Below are positions 45,301 to 58,572 of a stretch of DNA of 64,000 nt, piece by piece; the first letter of the stretch is position 1; every line of letters begins with the position of its first letter. Position numbers and translations under genes: made by a program. The notes below the pieces were generated by a model that did not search any database, was not told the origin of the DNA, and saw only the letters and a program-made list of their open reading frames with translations. This stretch comes from Chelativorans sp. (lineage in GTDB: Bacteria; Pseudomonadota; Alphaproteobacteria; Rhizobiales; Rhizobiaceae), in NCBI RefSeq assembly GCF_031180965.1, contig NZ_JAPSLH010000016.1, forward strand, positions 28,620 through 92,619, given 5' to 3'.

Positions 45301-47291
45301 ATGGACCGTCCCGGCCAGGCGCTCCTGCAGAAACTAGCCGCAAGCCGCATTGCCATCGAAGCCGTGGAGCCCGCGATCAACGGGGGGCGCTTCCCCGCGA
45401 GGACGATCGTCGGCGAGCCCTTCCGCGTGGAAGCCGATATCTTCTGCGACGGCCATGAAGTCATCGCTGCGGCTCTTCTCCACCGGCGCAGGGGCGAGCG
45501 TTCCTGGACCGAGACGCCGATGCGCCAGCTCGTCAACGACCGCTGGCGCGCCACCATTGTCTTCGACGAGGTGGGGCACCACGAATTCAAAATATGCTCC
45601 TGGCGTGACCTTTTCGCCACGTGGCGCGTCGAGGTCGGCAAGAAGCACGATGCCGGGCAGAAGATCTCGCTGGAGCTCGAGGAAGGAAAGCGCCTGGTCG
45701 AGAAGGCCTTGTCGGTGCGCACGTCCGGGACGCCCGCGGACCGCTCCGCTCTCAAGGCGCTTCTGGCGGAAATCACCTCGTCACGCTCGGAGGGCGACGC
45801 GCTCGCCGTGCTTCTCAGCGACGACATGGCGGTGCTCATGCGCCGCTTGGCGGTACGGGCGAACCTCACCCAGAGCGACACCGTGTATCCTGTCTTCGCA
45901 GACCGCGAGAAGGCGGGCTTTTCCGCCTGGTACGAACTGATGCCGCGGTCCCAATCAGGCCGGACGGATGTGCACGGCACGTTCGACGACGTCATCGCGC
46001 GGCTGCCTTACGTGCGGGATATGGGGTTCGACGTGCTTTATTTCCCGCCCATCCATCCGATTGGCCGGACCAACCGCAAGGGACGCAACAACAGCCTGAC
46101 GGCCGGGCCGGACGACCCGGGCAGCCCCTATGCGATCGGCTCGGAGGAGGGCGGGCACGATGCGATCCATCCCGAACTCGGCACTTTCGAGGATTTTGCG
46201 CGGCTCGTCGCCGCCGCACGCGAGCACGGGCTGGAGATAGCACTGGACTTCGCCATCCAGTGCTCGCCTGACCACCCCTGGATCAAGGAGCATCCCGAAT
46301 GGTTCGACTGGCGGCCGGACGGCACAATCAAATTCGCCGAGAACCCGCCGAAGAAATATGAGGACATCGTCAATGTCCATTTCTACCGCGACGCGATCCC
46401 GGGCCTCTGGTACGCGCTGCGTGACATCGTGCTGTTCTGGCTGGAAAAGGGCGTACGCATCTTCAGGGTCGACAACCCGCACACCAAGCCGCTGCCCTTC
46501 TGGGAATGGATGATCGAGGAGGTACACCAGGTCGACCCCGGCGTGATCTTCCTGGCGGAAGCCTTCACCCGGCCCAAGATGATGAGGCGGCTCGCCAAGG
46601 TCGGCTTCAACCAGTCCTATTCCTATTTCACCTGGCGCAACACGAAATGGGAACTGACCGAATATCTGACCGAGCTCACCCAGAGCGAGAGCCGCTACTA
46701 CATGCGGCCGAACTTCTTCGTGAACACGCCCGATATCAACCCCTACTATCTGCAGACGAGCGGGCGGCCCGGTTTCCAGGTGCGGCTGTTCCTCGCCGCG
46801 ACGCTCGGCACGAATTACGGCGTCTATAGCGGTTTCGAGCTCTGCGAGGCCGCGGCCATGCCGGGCAAGGAGGAATATCTGAACTCGGAAAAATACGAGA
46901 TCCGCGCCTGGGACTGGGACCGGCCTGGCAACATCCGACCCGATATACAATTGGTGAACCGGCTGCGCCGGGAGCATCCCGCGCTGCGCCAATTCACCAA
47001 CCTTAAATTCTACAATGCCTGGAACGACAACATCCTCTACTACGGCAAGCATACGGACGACCTGTCCAGCTTCCTGCTTTTCGCCGTCAATCTCGACCCG
47101 CACAATCCGCAGGGCGCCCATTTCGAGGTGCCGCTCTGGGAATTCGGGCTGCCCGATGACGCGACGATCGAGGCGGAGGACCTCGTCACCGGTCAGCCCT
47201 TCGCCTGGACCGGCAAGACGCAGCACATGTTCCTTGATCCGCAGCAGCGTCCATACATGGTTTGGCGGCTTATAGCGCCGGGGGGTCGTCG

Positions 47292-47295
<4 letters not shown>
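45301..47295 (+). CDS. glgE: alpha-1,4-Glucan:maltose-1-phosphate maltosyltransferase GlgE
   Basis: A 664-residue GH13_3 enzyme that extends alpha-glucan with maltosyl units from maltose 1-phosphate. The N-terminal beta-sandwich (1-120) and helical insert precede the barrel. The nucleophile Asp is in FRVDNPHTKP (near 391) and the acid/base Glu in FLAEAFTRPKMM (near 420), almost the same numbers as Streptomyces GlgE. 'YFPPIHPIGRTNRKGRNN' is diagnostic. The ATG at 45301 is preferred to a TTG at 45295. Its stop overlaps the next ATG. Confidence 0.96.
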
Positions 47296-50632
<3,337 letters not shown>

Positions 50633-50636
<4 letters not shown>

Positions 50637-52846
50637 ATGTCATGGCGGACACCGCCCCCTGGCGGCTGGACGACCCGCATGCGATCGGCGCGCTTGTAGC
50701 GGGCCGGCACGGGGACCCCTTCTCGATCCTCGGCCCGCACATGACCGCCGCCGGGGTGGTCCTGCGCGTCCTTCGGCCCGAAGCCGAGACGGCCGAGGCC
50801 GTCGATCCGCAGACCGGCGAGAGCCTTGGCAAGCTCCTGCGCCGCCACGCCCGCGGCTTCTTCGAGGGGCTGATCGGCAAAAAGCAGGAAGTGCCGCGCT
50901 ACAAGCTCCGCTTCACCCGCGAGGGCGACACGTGGGAAGAGGAGGACCCGTACCGCTTCCCCAGCACCTTCGGCGACCTCGACCTTTATCTGCTGGGCGA
51001 GGGACGCCATCACCGGCTCTACGAGAAGCTCGGCGCCCATCCGATGGTCTGCGACGGTGTCGCCGGCACGCGCTTTGCCGTCTGGGCCCCCAATGCAAGC
51101 CGCGTCAGCGTCGTCGGCAATTTCAATGGCTGGGACGGACGGCGGCACCAGATGCGCGTCCATCCGGGCGTCGGTATCTGGGAGATCTTCGTCCCGGATG
51201 TCCGCCCGGGCGAAATTTACAAATACGAGATCATCGGCCGGCACGGCGAGGTGCTGCCCGCCAAGGCCGACCCGGTCGGCTTCCGCAGCGAGGTGCCGCC
51301 GGCCACCGCTTCCATCGTGCATGGCCTTCCCGAGGTCGAATGGACCGACAGGGAGTGGATGGAAGGCCGCGCTGCCCGCAACGACCGCAGCGCCCCCATC
51401 TCCATCTACGAGGTGCATCTGGGCTCCTGGCGGCGCGGGCAGGACGGCTGCTATCTCAGCTATGACGAGCTTGCCGAGCAGCTGATCCCCTATGTGAAGG
51501 ATCTGGGCTTCACCCATATCGAATGCATGCCCGTCAGCGAGCATCCGTTCTCGGGCTCCTGGGGCTACCAGCCCGTCGGACTCTACGCCCCCACAAGCCG
51601 CTACGGCTCGCCCGAGGATTTCGCCCGTTTCGTCGACCGCTGCCACCGCGAGGGGATCGGCGTCATCATCGACTGGGTGCCCGCGCATTTCCCGTCCGAC
51701 GCCCACGGTCTTGCCCGCTTCGACGGCACTGCGCTTTACGAGCACGCGGACCCGCGGCTCGGCTTCCATCGCGACTGGAACACGCTGATCTACAATTTCG
51801 GCCGGCGCGAAGTGGCGAATTTCCTGCTCGCCAATGCGCTCTTCTGGCTTGACCGGTACCATATCGACGCGCTGCGCGTGGATGCGGTCGCCTCCATGCT
51901 CTATCTCGACTATAGCCGCAACCCGGGCGAATGGATCCCCAACATCCACGGCGGCAACGAGAACCTCGAGGCGATCGCCTTCGTGCGCGACACGAACATC
52001 GCGCTCTTCTCCGAGCACCCCGGCGCCACTTCGGTGGCCGAGGAATCGACCGCCTTCCCCGGCGTGTCCAGGCCCGTCTACGCCGGCGGCCTCGGCTTCG
52101 GCTACAAGTGGAACATGGGCTGGATGCATGACACGCTCGACTATATGAGCCACGACCCGATCCACCGGCGTTTTCACCACGACCGGATGACCTTCGGCCT
52201 GATCTATGCCTTCTCGGAAAACTTCATCCTGCCGCTCAGCCATGACGAGGTGGTGCATGGCAAGGGCTCGCTGCTCGGCCGCATGCCGGGCGACCGCTGG
52301 CAGCGCTTCGCAAATCTGCGCGCCTATTTCACCTTCATGTGGACCCATCCGGGCAAGAAACTGCTCTTCATGGGCGGCGAATTCGCGCAGGAGCGCGAGT
52401 GGAACCACGACTGGCAGCTCGAATGGCACCATCTCGACGATCCCATGCATCGCGGTGTCAGGGATCTAATTCGCGACCTGAACAATATTTACCGGAACGA
52501 GAGGGCGCTGCACGAGTTTGACTGCGAGCCAGAAGGCTTCGAGTGGATCGATGCTTCCGACCCCGGCATCAGCACCTACATCTATCTCCGCAAGGGCAAG
52601 GAAGGGGCGCGTCCGGTCGTCATCGTCTGCAACTTCACGCCGATCGTGCGCGAGGATTTCCGTATCGGCCTGCCGCGTGCCGGCCAGTGGCGGGAGATCC
52701 TCAACAGCGATGACAGCCGGTACGGCGGTTCGGGCGTGACGAACGGAATGCTCACGGCCACCGAGGAGCCCTGGCAGGGCCGCCCCGCCTCAGTGCGTTT
52801 GCGGCTGCCGCCTCTGGGCGCCATCGTTCTCGCGTGCGAGACATAA
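50633..52846 (+). CDS. glgB: 1,4-alpha-Glucan branching enzyme GlgB
   Basis: A 737-residue GH13_9 enzyme adding alpha-1,6 branches to the GlgE product. Two N-terminal beta-sandwich modules (about 10-110 and 120-230; '[19 protein letters not shown]') precede the barrel. The nucleophile is in [16 protein letters not shown] (near 417) and the acid/base in [11 protein letters not shown] (near 470), the same 53-residue spacing as in E. coli. [14 protein letters not shown] is present. It is coupled to treS by ATGA. Confidence 0.97.
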
Positions 52847-52859
52847 TAAGGAAGAAAAA

Positions 52860-54935
52860 GTGCGCGTAGACGTCGGCCTGCCATACCCGCTCGGTGCCAC
52901 CTGGGACGGGTCTGGGGTGAATGTCGCCGTTTTTTCCGCGCATGCGGAAAAGATCGAGCTGTGCCTGTTCGACGCCCAGGGCCGGCGCGAGATTCGCCGC
53001 GTCGCGCTGCCGGAATACACGCACGAGGTCTGGCACGGCTATTTCCCGGACATGCGGCCAGGCCAGGTCTATGGGTTGCGCGCCTATGGCCCCTACGATC
53101 CGTCCAAGGGACACCGCTTCAATCCCAACAAGCTTTTGATCGACCCTTATGCCAAGCAGCTCCTCGGCGACATCCGCTGGCACGACGCCTGCTTCGGCTA
53201 TCGGGTGGGCGGGGCGCGGCAGGACTTGGCCATGGACCGGCGCGATTCTGCATTCGTCATGCCGAAATGCGTGGTGGTCGACACCGCCGCCACCTGGGGC
53301 AACGACCTGCGCCCGCAGCGGCCCTGGGAAGACACGGTCATCTACGAGGCCCATGTGAAGGGCATGACGGCGCTGCACCCGCAGGTGCCCGAGCAGTTCC
53401 GCGGCACGTTCGGCGGCCTCGCCGATTCCCGCGTGATCGACTATCTCGTCAAGCTCGGCGTCACGGCCATCGAGCTGTTGCCCGTGCAGGCCTTCTTCGA
53501 CGACCGGTATCTGGTCGAAAAGCGCCTTACCAACTACTGGGGCTACAACACCGTCAACTTCTTCGCGCCGGCGCCGCGCTATATTTCGCCGGGCGGCGGC
53601 GTGCATGAGTTCAAGCGCATGGTGCGCAAGCTGCACGAGGCCGGCATCGAGGTGATCCTCGACGTGGTCTACAACCACACCGCCGAAGGCAACGAGCTTG
53701 GGCCGACACTCTCCTTCCGCGGGCTCGACAATGCCAGTTACTACATTCTCGGCGACGACCCGCGCTACTACTACGACACGACCGGCTGCGGCAACACGCT
53801 GAACCTGAAGCATCCGCGCGTCCTGCAGCTCGTCATGGATTCGCTGCGCTACTGGGTCGAGGAGTGCCATGTCGACGGCTTCCGCTTCGACCTAGCCACG
53901 GCGCTCGGGCGCGAGCGCGACAATTTCGAGCCCTCCTCCGTCTTCTTCGACACGGTGCGGCAGGACCCCGTGCTTTCCGGGGTGAAGCTCATCGCCGAGC
54001 CGTGGGATCTCGGCCCCGACGGCTATCAGCTCGGCAATTTTCCGCCCGGCTGGGCCGAATGGAACGGGGCCTATCGCGACTGGGTCCGCACCTTCTGGAA
54101 GGGCGACGAGCATGCCGCGCCGGACCTTGCCAGCGGTCTCCTCGGCTCGGCAGGAATGTTCGACCGGCGCGGCCGCCGGCCATGGGCCAGCGTCAATTTC
54201 GTCACCGCCCATGACGGTTTCACGCTCGCCGACCTCTATGCCTATAACGAGCGCCACAACGAGGCGAACAAGGAAGGCAACCGCGACGGCCACAGCGACA
54301 ACCGCAGCTGGAACTGCGGCGTCGAGGGGCCGACGGACGACGAGGACATCAAGGCGCTCAGGGCCAAGATGCGGCGCAACGCCATCGCCACGCTGCTTCT
54401 GTCGCAGGGCACGCCCATGATCCTGATGGGCGATGAGGTTGGCCGGACACAGAACGGCAACAACAACGCCTACTGCCAGGACACGGAAATGAACTGGCTC
54501 GCCTGGGAGGGCCACGATCCGGAGGACGAGGCCTTCCTCCAGTTCGTGCGGCGGCTGATTGCCTATCGCCGGGCCCATCCCCGGCTCAGGCTGAAGAACT
54601 TCCTGCACGGCAATGTCGTCCTGGAGAAGTTCCGCGACGTTTCCTGGCTGCGCCCGACCGGCGAGCCGATGACGGAGGAGGATTGGCGCGCCGCCGGCCT
54701 GAAGAGCCTCGGCCTGCTGCTCTGCGACGAGCGCGGCTCCTGCATCCTCATCCTCATCAACGGCCATCACGAGCCGGTGGAATTCACCCTGCCGCGCGAG
54801 CTCGGTGCGGCCGGCTGGAAAATGGTCATGCGCACCGACACCGGCCAGTGGCCGGTCTGGGAAGCGATGCGCACCCCGCACAAATTGCAACTCGCCGACC
54901 GCTCGATGGTCGTGCTGGAAGGTCGTGTAAGATGA
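52860..54935 (+). CDS. glgX: Glycogen debranching enzyme GlgX
   Basis: A 691-residue GH13_11 isoamylase-type enzyme cutting alpha-1,6 branches. It starts at GTG 52860, 13 bases after glgB, with AAGGAAG upstream, and begins VDVGLPYPLGATWDGSGVN. The barrel shows GFRFDLATALGRE (nucleophile), LIAEPWDLGPDGYQLG (acid/base) and FVTAHDGFTLADL. It provides linear chains for TreY. The stop overlaps treZ (ATGA). Confidence 0.96.
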   Translation: MRVDVGLPYPLGATWDGSGVNVAVFSAHAEKIELCLFDAQGRREIRRVALPEYTHEVWHGYFPDMRPGQVYGLRAYGPYDPSKGHRFNPNKLLIDPYAKQLLGDIRWHDACFGYRVGGARQDLAMDRRDSAFVMPKCVVVDTAATWGNDLRPQRPWEDTVIYEAHVKGMTALHPQVPEQFRGTFGGLADSRVIDYLVKLGVTAIELLPVQAFFDDRYLVEKRLTNYWGYNTVNFFAPAPRYISPGGGVHEFKRMVRKLHEAGIEVILDVVYNHTAEGNELGPTLSFRGLDNASYYILGDDPRYYYDTTGCGNTLNLKHPRVLQLVMDSLRYWVEECHVDGFRFDLATALGRERDNFEPSSVFFDTVRQDPVLSGVKLIAEPWDLGPDGYQLGNFPPGWAEWNGAYRDWVRTFWKGDEHAAPDLASGLLGSAGMFDRRGRRPWASVNFVTAHDGFTLADLYAYNERHNEANKEGNRDGHSDNRSWNCGVEGPTDDEDIKALRAKMRRNAIATLLLSQGTPMILMGDEVGRTQNGNNNAYCQDTEMNWLAWEGHDPEDEAFLQFVRRLIAYRRAHPRLRLKNFLHGNVVLEKFRDVSWLRPTGEPMTEEDWRAAGLKSLGLLLCDERGSCILILINGHHEPVEFTLPRELGAAGWKMVMRTDTGQWPVWEAMRTPHKLQLADRSMVVLEGRVR

Positions 54936-56755
54936 CAAGCTCTAACTTCGAAGCCCGCTGGGGCGCTCATCTCAGGGACAATGGAACGGCGCGATTCCGC
55001 CTCTGGGCGCCCGCTCTCGACACGCTGCGCCTGCGCCTCGGCCAAGGCGATGAACGCGAGATGGAGCGGCGCGAACACGGCTGGTTCGAACTGGAAGTGG
55101 ACGGCCTTTCGGATGGGGCGGCCTACCAGTTCGTGCTGCCTGACGGCATGGCCGTGCCCGATCCAGCCTCCCGCGCGCAGCAAAAGGACGTGCATGGCCC
55201 GAGCCTCCTCACCGCCTCGGCTTTCGACTGGAAGGCGGCGGACTGGAAAGGCAGGCCCTGGGAAGAGGCTGTCGTTTACGAGCTCCATCCCGGCACGTTC
55301 ACGCGCGAGGGCGGGTTCGACGGCATCAGGCGCAAGCTGGATTATCTTGCCGATGTCGGCTTCACCGCCATCGAGATCATGCCCGTGGCGCAGTTCTCGG
55401 GCAATCGCGGCTGGGGCTATGACGGTGTGCTGCCCTATTGCCCGCATTCGGCTTATGGCGGCGTCAAGGGCCTGAAAAGCCTTGTCGACGCGGCGCATGA
55501 GCGCGGGCTGATGATGATCCTCGACGTCGTCTACAACCATTTCGGTCCGGACGGGAACTATCTCAACGCCTATGCGCCGGACTTCTTCGATTCCGAGCGG
55601 CAGACACCCTGGGGGCCGGCCATCCGCTTCGAGGAACAGGCAGTGCGCGACTTCTTCCTCGACAATCCGATCTACTGGCTGGAGGAGTTCCGCTTCGACG
55701 GGCTGCGCTTCGACGCCATCGACCAGATCAAGGACCGCAGCGAAACGCCGATCCTCGAAGAGATGGCGCGCCGCATCCGCGAGCGCTTCCCGGACCGTCC
55801 GATCCATCTGATGACCGAGGATGAGCGCAACATCATCGCCCTGCATCCGCGCGACGAGGACAACCGGCCGATTCTCTTCACCGCCGAATGGAACGACGAC
55901 TTCCACCACGCCGCCCACTGCGTCGCGACGGGGGAGGATACCGGCTACTACGAGGCCTTCGCGGACGACCCCGCCGGCCATCTGGCGCGCGCGCTTGCGG
56001 AAGGCTTCTGCTACCAGGGCGAGCCTTATGCGCCGAGGGAAGGCAAGCCGCGCGGCGTGCCGAGCGCCGGCCAGCCGCCGCTCGCCTTCGTCACCTTCCT
56101 GCAGAACCACGACCAGATCGGCAACCGCGCCTTCGGCGACCGGCTCACCGCGCTTGCCGACGCGGAGACGGTGGAACTTCTGACGGCGGTGCATCTGCTC
56201 AACCCGCAGGTACCGCTGGTCTTCATGGGCGAGGAATTCGGCGAGACGAACCCGTTCCTGTTCTTCACGGACTTCCATGGCGACCTCGCCAAGGCGGTCC
56301 GGGAAGGCAGACGGAAGGAATTCGCCTCCTTCAGCCATTTCTCCGGCGAAGAGGCCGAGAAAATCCCCGATCCCAACGCGGTCTCGACCTTCGAGACGTC
56401 GATGCCGGACTGGAGCCGCACGGAAACCGAGGCCGGCCGGAAGAGGCTCGACCTCTTCCGCCGCCTGTTGAAGGCCCGCAGGACCTATCTGGCACCCTAT
56501 CTTGCGAGCATGACCGCGATGCAGGCGCAATCGAGGCGGCTTGGCGCCGAGGCTTTCTCGGTCCGCTGGGAGATGGGCGTCCGCTGGCTCTTGATGGCCG
56601 CCAATTTCGGCACCGCCGACGTTGCGGCCGAGGAGAATCTCGCCGGTTTCAACACGATCCATGAGAGCCGCGAGGGCATCCACGCGGCGCTCGCGCAGGG
56701 CAAGCTGCCGGCGCGGAGCGTCGCCGTCCTGTTCGCGGAAGGAGCCGGCGCATGA
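54932..56755 (+). CDS. treZ: Malto-oligosyltrehalose trehalohydrolase TreZ
   Basis: A 607-residue GH13_10 enzyme releasing trehalose from malto-oligosyl-trehalose. An N-terminal E-set domain (WGAHLRDNGTARFRLWAP) is followed by YELHPGTFTREGGFDG, the nucleophile in LRFDAIDQIKD, Glu in HLMTEDERN and FLQNHDQIGNRAFGDR, the last diagnostic for TreZ. It overlaps glgX and malQ by 4 bases. Confidence 0.96.
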   Translation: MTSSNFEARWGAHLRDNGTARFRLWAPALDTLRLRLGQGDEREMERREHGWFELEVDGLSDGAAYQFVLPDGMAVPDPASRAQQKDVHGPSLLTASAFDWKAADWKGRPWEEAVVYELHPGTFTREGGFDGIRRKLDYLADVGFTAIEIMPVAQFSGNRGWGYDGVLPYCPHSAYGGVKGLKSLVDAAHERGLMMILDVVYNHFGPDGNYLNAYAPDFFDSERQTPWGPAIRFEEQAVRDFFLDNPIYWLEEFRFDGLRFDAIDQIKDRSETPILEEMARRIRERFPDRPIHLMTEDERNIIALHPRDEDNRPILFTAEWNDDFHHAAHCVATGEDTGYYEAFADDPAGHLARALAEGFCYQGEPYAPREGKPRGVPSAGQPPLAFVTFLQNHDQIGNRAFGDRLTALADAETVELLTAVHLLNPQVPLVFMGEEFGETNPFLFFTDFHGDLAKAVREGRRKEFASFSHFSGEEAEKIPDPNAVSTFETSMPDWSRTETEAGRKRLDLFRRLLKARRTYLAPYLASMTAMQAQSRRLGAEAFSVRWEMGVRWLLMAANFGTADVAAEENLAGFNTIHESREGIHAALAQGKLPARSVAVLFAEGAGA

Positions 56756-58572
56756 CCGACGATCTTGACCGCCTTGCCGCCGCGCATGGCATCGTCCGCT
56801 CCTATCGCGGGCTCGACGGCAGGACCTCCAGCGCCTCCGACGAGGCGGTGCGGGCGATCCTGAAAGTGCTCGGGGTGGAGGATGGTGAGGCAACTGCGCC
56901 GGAGCCCTCCGGCGACTGGCCTCCCCCGCCGACGGCGCCGGACGGTGCGGCCTGCTACCTGCCCGACTTCCTCCACCATGGCAGGGCCTGGGGCATCACA
57001 TGCCAGCTCTATGGATTGCGCTCGCACCGCAACTGGGGCATCGGCGATTTCGAGGATCTGGCGCGTCTCGGCGAGCTGGCCGCGCGACTTGGCGCCGATT
57101 TCCTCGGCGTCAATCCGCTGCACGCGCTGTTCCTGGCCGAGCCGGACAAGACCAGCCCCTTCTCTCCCAGCGACCGCAATTTCCTGAACCCGCTTTATAT
57201 CGCGGTCCACCAGGTCGAGGGGTTCGATGCCACCTCCGACCTGGACGACAGCGTTCTGTCGCGGCTGCGCGGCAGCGAACTCGTCGACTACAAGGCGGTC
57301 GCGGAGCACAAGCTCGCTGTCCTCCGCCGCATCCACCAGCGGATGCGCGGCGCACACCGCGACGCCGTCAACGCCTTCAAGGACGAGGGCGGCGAGGCGC
57401 TCTGGCGCTATGCCCTGTTCGAGGCGATCAGCCTCGATATGGTCAGCCGCGGCCAGGGCACCGGCTGGCCAGCCTGGCCCGAGGAGTTCCAGGATCCCGC
57501 CGGCGAGGCGGTCGCGCAGTTCGCGCGCGAGCGCCAGGAGGAGGTGGAATTCCACATCTGGCTGCAATGGCTCGCCGACCAGCAGCTCGGCCGCGCCGCG
57601 CGGCGGCTGCGCGAGGCCGGCATGCGCATCGGGCTCTATCTCGATCTTGCCGTCGGCACGGCGCCCGACGGCGCGGCCACCTGGAGCGACCGCACGCTGA
57701 CCGTCGTCGGCACCGAGATCGGCGCGCCACCCGACATGTTCAACCCCGAAGGCCAGAGCTGGGGCCTTGCGCCGCTTTCGCCGTCCGAGATCGCAGAACG
57801 CGGGTTCCGGCCGGTCAGGCGGTCCTACGAGGTCATCCTGCGCCATGCCGGCGCGCTGCGCATCGACCACGCCATGAGCCTTTACCGGCTGTTCTGGATC
57901 CCGGCCGGCTTTCCGGCAGGGCAGGGGGCCTATGTGCTCTATCCCATGCCGGAGGTGGTGCGGGTGCTGGCTGAAGTCTCGCAAAGCTCGCGGGCGCTGA
58001 TCATCGGCGAGGATCTCGGGGTCGTGCCCGAGGGTTTTCGCGATCAGATGGACCGCGCGAACCTGCTCGGCTACCGCATCTTCTATTTCGAGCGCAACGA
58101 CCACGGCTTCATCCCGCCGGAGCACTGGCCGCGCTCGGCCCTCGCCTGCGTCGGCAGCCACGACACCAACACGCTTGCCGGTTGGTGGACGGGCAGCGAC
58201 ATCGCGCTTCGCGAAGAGATCGGCCTTTACGACCAGGAAGGCGCGCAGAAGGAGCGCGAGCGCCGTCGCGAGGAAAAGCGTCAGGCCATCGAGGCGCTCC
58301 ACGCGCGCGGGCGCTACGATGCCGGAGAGGAGTTCAGCGAGGCCGTCGCCGCCGGGATCCACCGGCTCGTCGCAAGCTCGCCCTCGCGGCTCGTCGCCGC
58401 GCAGATGGAGGACCTCCTCGGCCTCACCGAGCAGCCCAATATCCCCGGCACGGTCAGCGAGCACCCGAACTGGCGGCGGAAGCTGCCGGTGCCGATCGAG
58501 GATCTGGAAAATTCACCCATGCTCACCGCGGTCATCCAGGCGATCCGCGAGGAAAGGCCCCGCTCGCCATGA
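56752..58572 (+). CDS. malQ: 4-alpha-Glucanotransferase (amylomaltase) MalQ
   Basis: A 606-residue GH77 disproportionating enzyme that re-pools short maltodextrins. Motifs: GITCQLYGLRSHRNWGIGDF, 'LGVNPLHALF', LRIDHAMSLYRLFWIP (nucleophile), IIGEDLGVVPEGF (acid/base) and CVGSHDTNTLAGWW. About 80 N-terminal residues precede the barrel. It overlaps treZ and treY by 4 bases each. Confidence 0.96.
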   Translation: MTDDLDRLAAAHGIVRSYRGLDGRTSSASDEAVRAILKVLGVEDGEATAPEPSGDWPPPPTAPDGAACYLPDFLHHGRAWGITCQLYGLRSHRNWGIGDFEDLARLGELAARLGADFLGVNPLHALFLAEPDKTSPFSPSDRNFLNPLYIAVHQVEGFDATSDLDDSVLSRLRGSELVDYKAVAEHKLAVLRRIHQRMRGAHRDAVNAFKDEGGEALWRYALFEAISLDMVSRGQGTGWPAWPEEFQDPAGEAVAQFARERQEEVEFHIWLQWLADQQLGRAARRLREAGMRIGLYLDLAVGTAPDGAATWSDRTLTVVGTEIGAPPDMFNPEGQSWGLAPLSPSEIAERGFRPVRRSYEVILRHAGALRIDHAMSLYRLFWIPAGFPAGQGAYVLYPMPEVVRVLAEVSQSSRALIIGEDLGVVPEGFRDQMDRANLLGYRIFYFERNDHGFIPPEHWPRSALACVGSHDTNTLAGWWTGSDIALREEIGLYDQEGAQKERERRREEKRQAIEALHARGRYDAGEEFSEAVAAGIHRLVASSPSRLVAAQMEDLLGLTEQPNIPGTVSEHPNWRRKLPVPIEDLENSPMLTAVIQAIREERPRSP